A stretch of DNA of 64,000 bases from Amphibalanus amphitrite (lineage: Eukaryota; Arthropoda; Thecostraca; Balanomorpha; Balanidae). The notes below the pieces were generated by a model. It saw only the letters and a program-made list of their open reading frames with translations, made no database searches and was not told the DNA's origin. Positions 1-9,473 of the stretch are shown here, piece after piece (within the stretch, counting starts at the first letter, position 1; every line of letters begins with the position of its first letter). A program made the position numbers and the translations under genes. Where the stretch lies: NCBI RefSeq assembly GCF_019059575.1, contig NW_024882042.1, positions 310,001 to 374,000 of the forward strand. Reading direction: 5' to 3'.

Positions 1-105
1 AAAATGTAGACATAGTTTAATAGAAAACCTTGTTTTCAGAGAGTGTTCTGTTGACAAAGCTATGTAATCCTTGTCGTATTAATGTCAGATATTGTCATGT
101 TTCAG

Positions 106-154
106 GAATGCTTCAAATCCAGCTGGAAGGACCACAAGGCCGTCCACAAAAAGG
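106..154 (+). CDS. METAP1: METAP1 exon: end of N-terminal zinc finger
   Basis: Starts after the acceptor TTTCAG and ends before GTGAGC, phase 1. It encodes [16 protein letters not shown], which matches the second part of the MYND-like finger of METAP1 (Cys and His ligands visible). The preceding exon with the first Cys pairs lies outside the window. Confidence 0.9.
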
Positions 155-3100
155 GTGAGCCCTGGGCGGCTGTGTGCGGCGACCGTGGCAGGGCGGGACT
201 GCTCTGAGGGATCTGGCACCGAAATAACCAGCTCGGTGGAAGTGGAAACCATTTTTGTATTTAAGTATGTGCAGGTGGTGAATTATCTTGAACAAACTCC
301 AAATCTAAGCCTGCTGCCTCTCTGTAGCTTCTTTATCATGGTAGTGCTTTTTGAGTGCATATTGACTATTAAAGCACTCTCCGATACAATACCGGCTATT
401 CTGAGCGTCGCGTCACTTGTGTTAATAAAAGGGAGAGAACATGTTAAAATCGACGCGTGAAACAATCACGTCTCTATCACACAAAAACTAGCCAAAATCA
501 CATAAAACTGTCCACCGCATAGATAGATCATGATACCTGTAAAAATGACGCTATGTGGCGTCTAAAAGCAGATACGGACATGTCGCGGAGATCAGGTGAC
601 AGTTGTAGAGGCGGACTACATGAAACAGGAAGCAGCGCTTGCCTGCGTGCGTGTACAATCCAAGAGAATCCAAATGACAGTTTGCCTAGCTGGGTATTTC
701 GGTACAAGAGTTTCGGTTTCGGTTCTCGGTGGGAGTTGGGCGTCTCCCCTGCGTGTGTGTACTGTCCGTGGAACACAGTCCTTCACCCAGTATCCGACAG
801 TGTATCGTCCGGTGGTCTAACGTGACGTGCGTGTGGTGTTTGTTTTCGTTTTGAATCTCTTTCACGAGTGTTTGTGACGTTCGTCCGTTTAGTGTTTGTT
901 TGGGACGCCCATCTGGCGTTTGTTTGTGATGGCTGTCTGGTGTTTGTGATGGCTGTCTGGTGTTTGTTTCAGCCGAGAAGAGGGACAGTGACCGGTACAA
1001 CCCGTGGCCCAAGTACTTTTTCACTGGTGAGTGCCGCCACCCACAGCCGTGGCATTCGCTCAGCACGCCCAAACCGTGTGAATCTACCGGCCAGACAGCA
1101 GCGACTGTAAGCTGCTGGCTGGCTCTCACTGGAACGCGTAGTACCAAACTCGGGCCTTTCTCTTGATAAAGGGACGTTTTGGTTGGAAGTTTGCTCTTGC
1201 TTAGTGTAATCCGTTGACTGAAGTTAATAGTTGCGCTGCTGATGGGACCAGTTCGTTATGTATCGTGCCAGCGTGGATCTCGACACGGTGGCCACTGGCC
1301 TGACGCCGAGTTGCCGGCCTTCCCCGGCACCACGGCAGTACGGCGGGCGGGCGTTAGTTCCCACTCTGTCCGCCAGGGGCGCTGTGTGGTCAGTGTGGGC
1401 GGGGGCTAGTTCCAGTTCTGTCCGCCAGGGGCGCTGTGCGGTCAGTGTGGGCGGAGATTAGTTCCCGTTTTCTCCGCCAGGTGCGCTGCGCCCGTTCCCG
1501 GTCAGCCCCAAGAGGGAGGTGCCGGAGAGCATACCGCGCACAGACTACGCCGACCACCCCAAAGGTAACAGGGCCGGCCTGCCGGCTGTGAGGGCGCCCG
1601 CGCCGGTCCGCAGTCGCTCCACCACTGCACGTCGGGCCGGCCGCGCTGGGTCAGGGCGGCGACGTGTGCGCTGTAACTGCACTCTCCTAACTGTGCAATC
1701 AGACTACCAGTTGGCTATGTTTGTGTGCGTCGTTGCACTTTAAGTGTATGGTGTTTGTACTTTGTACTGTGTATGTGCTCGCTGTGGCCAGAGGCCCTGC
1801 CTCAGACGCTGTTCAGTCGCTCCTGCCTCAGACGCTGTTCAGTCGCTCCTGCCTCAGACGCTGTTCAGTCGCTCCTGCCTCAGACGCTGTTCAGTCGCTC
1901 CTGCCGCCGCTGTATCTGTTCAGTCGCTCCTGCCCCAGACGCTGTTCAGTCGCTCCTGCCTCAGACGCTGCTCAGTCGCTCCTGCCGCCGCTGTATCTGT
2001 TCAGTCGCTCCTGCCCCAGACGCTGTTCAGTCGCTCCTGCCTCAGACGCTGCTCAGTCGCTCCTGCCGCCGCTGTATCTGTTCAGTCGCTCCTGCCCCAG
2101 ACGCTGTTCAGTCGCTCCTGCCTCAGACGCTGTTCAGTCGCTCCTGCCTCAGACGCTGCTCAGTCGCTCCTGCCGCCGCTGTATCTGTTCAGTCGCTCCT
2201 GCCGCCGCTGTATCTGTTCAGTCGCTCCTGCCTCAGACGCTGCTCAGTCGCTCCTGCCCCAGACGCTGTTCAGTCGCTCCTGCCTCAGACGCTGTTCAGT
2301 CGCTCCTGCCTCAGCCGCTGTTCAGTCGCTCCTGCCTCAGACGCTGTTCAGTCGCTCCTCTGCCTCAGACGCTGTTCAGTCGCTCCTCTGCCTCAGACGC
2401 TGTTCAGTCGCTCCTGCCCCAGACGCTGTTCAGTCGCTCCTGCCTCAGACGCTGCTCAGTCGCTCCTGCCGCCGCTGTATCTGTTCAGTCGCTCCTGCCT
2501 CAGACGCTGCTCAGTCGCTCCTGCCCCAGACGCTGTTCAGTCGCTCCTGCCTCAGACGCTGTTCAGTCGCTCCTGCCGCCGCTGTATCTGTTCAGTCGCT
2601 CCTGCCCCAGACGCTGTTCAGTCGCTCCTGCCTCAGACGCTGCTCAGTCGCTCCTGCCGCCGCTGTATCTGTTCAGTCGCTCCTGCCCCAGACGCTGTTC
2701 AGTCGCTCCTGCCTCAGACGCTGCTCAGTCGCTCCTGCCCCAGACGCTGTTCAGTCGCTCCTGCCTCAGACGCTGTTCAGTCGCTCCTGCCTCAGCCGCT
2801 GTTCAGTCGCTCCTGCCTCAGACGCTGTTCAGTCGCTCCTCTGCCTCAGACGCTGTTCAGTCGCTCCTCTGCCTCAGACGCTGTTCAGTCGCTCCTGCCC
2901 CAGACGCTGTTCAGTCGCTCCTGCCTCAGACACTGCTCAGTCGCTCCTGCCGCCGCTGTATCTGTTCAGTCGCTCCTGCCCCAGACGCTGTTCAGTCGCT
3001 CCTGCCTCAGACGCTGCTCAGTCGCTCCTGCCCCAGACGCTGTTCAGTCGCTCCTGCCTCAGACGCTGTTCAGTCGCTCCTGCCGCCGCTGTATCTGTTC

Positions 3101-6100
3101 AGTCGCTACTCGCTCCTGCCTCAGTCGCTGTTCAGTGTTCAGTCGCTCCTGCCGCCGCTGTATCTGTTCAGTCGCTCCTGCCGCCGCTGTATCTGTTCAG
3201 TCGCTCCTGCCGCCGCTGTATCTGTTCAGTCGCTCCTGCCCCAGACGCTGTTCAGTCGCTCCTGCCCCAGCCGCCGCTGTGTCAGGGGCTCAGTGCCACT
3301 GGTCAGTCGGTCCTGCCTGACACTGTTCCTTGCTCGGGGCGCCGCCGGGCGGGTCGTTTCGGTATGGTACCGGCTGGACACGATGCCTCACCTGCCATTG
3401 ACGTTCAGTCCGTACTGCGGCTGGTACTCTGTCGCCGGTGTGTGTGCGTCCGCCGGTGTCTGTGTGTCAGTGTGTCAGTATCTGTATTCTGTACCGTGCG
3501 CCGCAGGTGGTGTGTCAGTATCTGTATGTATACTGTCCCCCGGCAGGTGTTCCGATCTCGGAGCAGAATGTGTCAGTGTGTCAGTATCTGTATGTATATA
3601 CCGTCCGCCGGCAGGTGTTCCGATCTCGGAGCAGAAGGTGCGCGGCTCGGCCTACATCAAGCCGCTGGACGATGAGGAGGTGGAGGGTATGCGCGTGGCC
3701 TGCCGGCTGGGCCGACAGGTGCTGGAGGAGGCGGCCGCCGCCGTCAGCGTGGGCACCACCACCGACCACATCGACCGCATCGTCCACGAGGCCTGCATAG
3801 AGAGGTGGGACATTTAGACCAGAGGCCTGCATAAGTGCATAGAGAGGTGGGACATAGACCAGAGGCCTGTGTAGAGAGGTGGGACATAGACCAGAGGCCT
3901 GCATAGAGAGGTGGGACATAGACCAGAGGCCTGCATAGAGAGGTGGGACATAGACCAGAGGCCTGTGTAGAGAGAGGGACCAGAGGCCTGCATAGAGAGG
4001 TGGGACCGGGGGACCAGAGGCCTGCGTAGAGGTGGGACGCAGACCAGAGGCCTGCATAGAGAGGTGGGACACAGACCAGAGGCCTGCGTAGAGGTGGGAC
4101 GCAGACCAGAGGCCTGCATAGAGAGGTGGGACATAGACCAGAGGCCTGCGTAGAGAGGTGGGACATAGTTAGACCAGAGGCCTGCATAGAGAGGTGGGAC
4201 CGGGGGGATCAGAGGCCTGCATAAGGAGGTGGGACCAGCCGGGACATGTATAAGGGTGTCTTGGAAAGTCCTGGCGCCCTTTTCGGACGCCGTCTAACGC
4301 GCGCTGTGATTATTGGATATTCAGCCAATCACCACAGACATGACCACTCGTAGACCGCTCAGCTAGGGGTCGTGCAAATATGACCTTGAAACCGTTTTCA
4401 GTGATGGATGGATAGGTGGGCGAAGATGTGCCTTGTCGCTAAATGTCGGCGCGCGGCGGCCCGGTGCAGCTTGAACGAGACGAGAGTTGCAGCGCGATGT
4501 GGCATTTTTCGACGAATGGTTGATCAGGTAAAGGCTTATTTCGACTCAGAAATTCCTTAGAAAATATCCTCAGGCCGGTACGACCGCGGTATGCTAACAC
4601 TGCCAAGAAAGTAGCGGCATTTCAGCGACAATCGAAGAAAATCAGGGGTTTGATGGACAAAAATGTTCCATCATTTTCATCAATGTCAAATAAATGAATA
4701 ACAGGCTGGTCCACGAGGGGTTCCTGGATAGGCACATCAACTCGAGGGTCAAGGCGACTTACCCTAATTAGGCCGGGTCACTTCGCATTTCAACAGCACA
4801 GAGCGCCCTCCAACGGCGCCGCTGCCGTCCAAGCAAAACTGACAGAGGGTCTCGGCGGGCCAGATCACCGTGGTGAAATGAGATTAGGTTAAAGGTTATT
4901 CTCCTAACCTTAACCCGCTCGACTAAGGCGTGCTACGCGTTTGCAGCATAAGCTCTAGGCCACTTCTCGTCCCAACCTGGAGTCGCTGAAGACTCGCATC
5001 ATTACAGTATAGGAGGACCTGGAAATGTCCTACATCGTCAAAACGCGCAGGCGCTTTCGCCCCCGCGTCGAGGCCGTCGTCGGCGCAGATGGTGGTTACG
5101 TTGAATAAGCACTTAGCGGGAGCATGTGGCTTGGTGTCCCTGGTCATTGTGTGGATCTACGATTGAGTGTCTATGAATCAAAGGCATTTGTTTAAAAAAG
5201 TTGAAAGCACCAGGACTTCCCGGACACCCTGTAGGGAGGCGGGATCAGAGACCAGAGGCCTGCATGAAGAGGTGGGACCGGGGTAGGTCACAACTCACAA
5301 GTATTAAACATTGCCGTCAATGGTAAGGCCTATGGATCTAGGGCTGAGCAGTTGGACCACATATCTGTTCCGTGTACAGTGTGTGTGGGGGGGGGGGGGC
5401 CGGGCCTCGCGCCTGTATAGACGGCCTGGGCCGGCGGGCTGACGATACTGGGCGTGTCGGGACGCGCTGACCGGCGTGTGACCTGACCTGGCCGGGGTAC
5501 TGGCCGGCCGGCAGTGAGGCCGCCTCTGGCTGACCTCCCCCCCCCCGTGTCACAGGAAGTGCTACCCGTCTGTGTCTGACCGCCCCCCTCCCATGTCACA
5601 GGGAGTGCTACCCGTCTGTGTCTGACCGCCCCCCCTCCGTGTCACAGGAAGTGCTACCCGTCTGTGTCTGACCGCCCCCCCCCCTCCGTGTCACAGGGAG
5701 TGCTACCCGTCTGTGTCTGACCGCCCGCCCCCCCCCTCCCGTGTCACAGGGAGTGCTACCCGTCTGTGTCTGACCGCCCCCCCCCCCTCCGTGTCACAGG
5801 GAGTGCTACCCGTCTGTGTCTGACCGCCCCCCCCCCTCCGTGTCACAGGGAGTGCTACCCGTCTTTGTCTGACCGCCCCCCCCCCTCCGTGTCACAGGGA
5901 GTGCTACCCGTCTGTGTCTGACCGCCCCCCCCTCCGTGTCACAGGGAGTGCTACCCGTCTGTGTCTGACCGCCCCCCCCCCCTCCGTGTCACAGGGAGTG
6001 CTACCCGTCTGTGTCTGACCGCCCCCCCCCCCCTCCGTGTCACAGGAAGTGCTACCCGTCTGTGTCTGACCGCCCCCCCCCCCCCTCCGTGTCACAGGGA

Positions 6101-9100
6101 GTGCTACCCGTCTGTGTCTGACCGCCCCCCCCCCCCCCCTCCGTGTCACAGGGAGTGCTACCCGTCTGTGTCTGACCGCCCCCCCCCCTCCGTGTCACAG
6201 GGAGTGCTACCCGTCTGTGTCTGACCGCCCCCCCCCCCCCCTCCGTGTCACAGGGAGTGCTACCCGTCTGTGTCTGACCGCCCCCCCCCCTCCGTGTCAC
6301 AGGAAGTGCTACCCGTCTGTGTCTGACCGCCCCCCCCCCCTCCGTGTCACAGGGAGTGCTACCCGTCTGTGTCTGACCGCCCCCCCCCCTCCGTGTCACA
6401 GGGAGTGCTACCCGTCTGTGTCTGACCGCCCCCCCCCCCTCCGTGTCACAGGGAGTGCTACCCGTCAGTGTCTGACCGCCCCCCCCCCCCCCGTGTCACA
6501 GGGAGTGCTACCCGTCGCCGCTCAACTACTACCAGTTCCCCAAGAGCTGCTGCACCTCCGTCAACGAGGTCATCTGCCACGGGATACCGGACGCGCGGCC
6601 GCTCCAGTCGGGAGACATCTGCAACGGTCAGTGGCGGTCGGTCGCGGCGGACCAACGGTCAGTGGCGGGCGGTCGCGGCGGACCAACGGTCAGCCGCAGT
6701 GAACTTGTGGTCAGTCACGGCAGCAGTCAGTGACACCGTGACGTCTTCCACCATTGGCCATGTATCTACATGTATCTGTACATGTATCTGTATTCTGTAC
6801 ATATAACGTCTGCTGACCTCATGTTTGGCCTGTGCTAACCCGTCTGTGACGGCCCTACTGACCGTCTGTGACCTCCACTGACCGATGTCTGACCTCCACT
6901 GACCGGTGTGTGACCCCACTGACCCGTTTCTGACCTCCACTGACCCGTCTTACCTCCACTGACCGGTGTGTGACCCCCACTGACCGATGTGTGACCCCCA
7001 CTGACCGGTGTGTGACCTCCACTGACCGGTGTGTGACCTCCACTGACCGGTGTGTGACCTCCACTGACCGGTGTGTGACCTCCACTGACCGCTGTGTGAC
7101 CTCCACTGACCGGTGTGTGACCTCCACTGACCGGCCTGTGACGGCCCCACTGACCGGTGTGTGACCCCCACTGACCTGTCTGTGACGGGGCCCCACTGAC
7201 CGGTGTGTGACCCCCACTGACCGGTGTGGGACCCCCACTGACCGGTGTGTGACCTCTGACCTGTCTGTGACCTCCACTGACCGGTGTGTGACCCCCACTG
7301 ACCGGTGTGTGACCTCCAGTGACCGGTGTGTGCCCTCCACTGACCGGTGTGTGACCTCCAGTGACCGGTGTGTGCCCTCCACTGACCGGTGTGTGACCTC
7401 CACTGACCGGTGTGTGACCTCCACTGACCGGTGTGCCGCCAGTTGACGTCACCGTCTACCACCGCGGCTTCCACGGCGACCTGAACGAGACGTACCTGGT
7501 GGGCGAGGTGAGCGCCGAGGCGCGCGACCTGGTCAACGTCACCTGGCAGTGCCTCCAGAAGGCCATCGATATCGGTACGTGCCTACGGACCGGCCCTCGC
7601 TCCCTCCCCCGGCCCTCCCCAGTATACAGGGTGAAATGGTTAAATTGAGACAAATTCTGCTTTTCGATAAACTGCTGCCGATTCGCTGATTAACCGCCGC
7701 CGGGTACCTGTATGGTCAGTAACTGTCCCCTCCGTTGTCTGCCCGCCGCCCGGGTGCAGCTCTGTGAGGTCACTGACTGCCCGCTCCGCCGCCCGGGTGC
7801 AGCTGTGTGGTCACTGACTGCCCCCTCCGCCGCCCGGGGACAAGTCTTTGTGTGGTCACTGACTGTCCCCTCCGCCGCCGCCGCCGAGTACTCTGTATGG
7901 TCACTGACTGCCCCCTCCGCCGCCGGGTACCTGTATGGTCACTGACTGTCCCCTCCGCTGTCCGCCCGCCGCCCGGGTGCAGCTCTGTGTAGTCACTGAC
8001 TGCCCGCTCCGCCGCCCGGGGACAAGTCTCTGTATGGTCACTGACTGCCCGCTCCGCCGCCGCCAGTGCGGCCCGGTGAGAAGTACCGCGAGATCGGTCC
8101 CCTCCGCTGCCCCCTCCGCCGCCCGAGTGCAGCTCTGTGAGGTCACTGACTGCCCCCTCCGCCGCCCGGGTACCCTGTATGGTCAGTAACTGCCCCCTCC
8201 GCCGCCGCCAGTGCGGCCCGGCGAAAAGTACCGAGAGATCGGTCCCCTCCTGTGTCCGCCCGCCGCCGGGTACTTTGTATAGTCACTGACTGCCCGCTCC
8301 GCCGCTCGGGTGCAGCTCTGTGTAGTCACTGACTGCCCGCTCCGCCGCCGCCAGTGCGGCCCGGTGAGAAGTACCGTGAGATCGGTAACGTGGTGCAGAA
8401 GCACGCCTCGGAGCGCGGCTACTCTGTGGTGCGCTCCTACTGCGGCCACGGCATCCACCGGCTCTTCCACTGCAGCCCCAACGTGCCGCACTACGCCCGG
8501 AACAAGGCAGCGGGCGTGATGCGGCCCGGGCACTGCTTCACCATAGAGCCCATGATATCGCAGGGTGAGTCACCAATAGTAACTTACCATAGAGCCCATG
8601 ATATCGCAGGGTGAGTCACTATTGTACCATAGGGTAATAACTGACCCACCATAGAGCCTATGATGTCGCAGGGTGAGTCACTTACTGAATATAGAGGCCA
8701 TGATATCGCAGGGTGAGTCACTTACTGAACAGAGTCCATGATATTGCAGGGTGAGTCACAAACTTACCATAGAGCCCATGATATCGCAGGGTGAGTCTTC
8801 TATAGTAACTCACCATAGAGCCCATGATATCGCTGGGTGAGTCACCAACTGAACACAGAGCCCATGATATCGGAGGTTTACTCACAGACTCACCATAGAC
8901 TAGCCCACGGTATCACAGGGTGAGTCACTATCGCACCATAGGGTAAACACTGACGCACCATAGAGCCCATGATGTCGCAGGGTGAAATACCAACTGAGTG
9001 CCCCCGACTCCAGGCCCTGTCTCAGCCCTGACCCCGTGATCCCCGCCCTGTCCCAGCCCTGCGACCCCTGACCCGGCGTGTCACAGTCTCTGACGCCCTG

Positions 9101-9355
9101 ACCGGCGCCGTGTCACAGTCCCCTGACCGCTGTGCCCGGCGCTCCGCCAGGGACGTGGCGCGACGAGCAGTGGCCCGACAACTGGACGGCCGTCACCGCC
9201 GACGGAAAGCTGTCGGCGCAGTTCGAGCACACGCTGCTGGTCACAGGTGAGACTGCCAGACAGACAGACGGACGGACAGACCAGACCAGACGGACTGTCG
9301 GCGCAGTTCGAGCACACACTGCTGGTCACAGGTGAGACAGACGGACGGACAGACG

Positions 9356-9386
<31 letters not shown>

Positions 9387-9442
9387 AGCGCAGTTCGAGC
9401 ACACACTGCTGGTCACAGGTGAGACAGACGGACGGACAGACG

Positions 9443-9473
<31 letters not shown>

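Noticed and set aside
1721-3817. Open frame of 698 codons on the plus strand
   Set aside because: It is the minisatellite at 1790-3290 read through, joined to one true METAP1 exon. All three frames are open and the codons follow the repeat.
4923-5147. Minus-strand frame in the mariner-like element as transposase
   Set aside because: No DDE/D or helix-turn-helix motif recognised; most likely decayed sequence.
6835-7474. Gly/His/Thr repeat proteins on the minus strand
   Set aside because: 21-bp array in a METAP1 intron; no stop because of the unit sequence.
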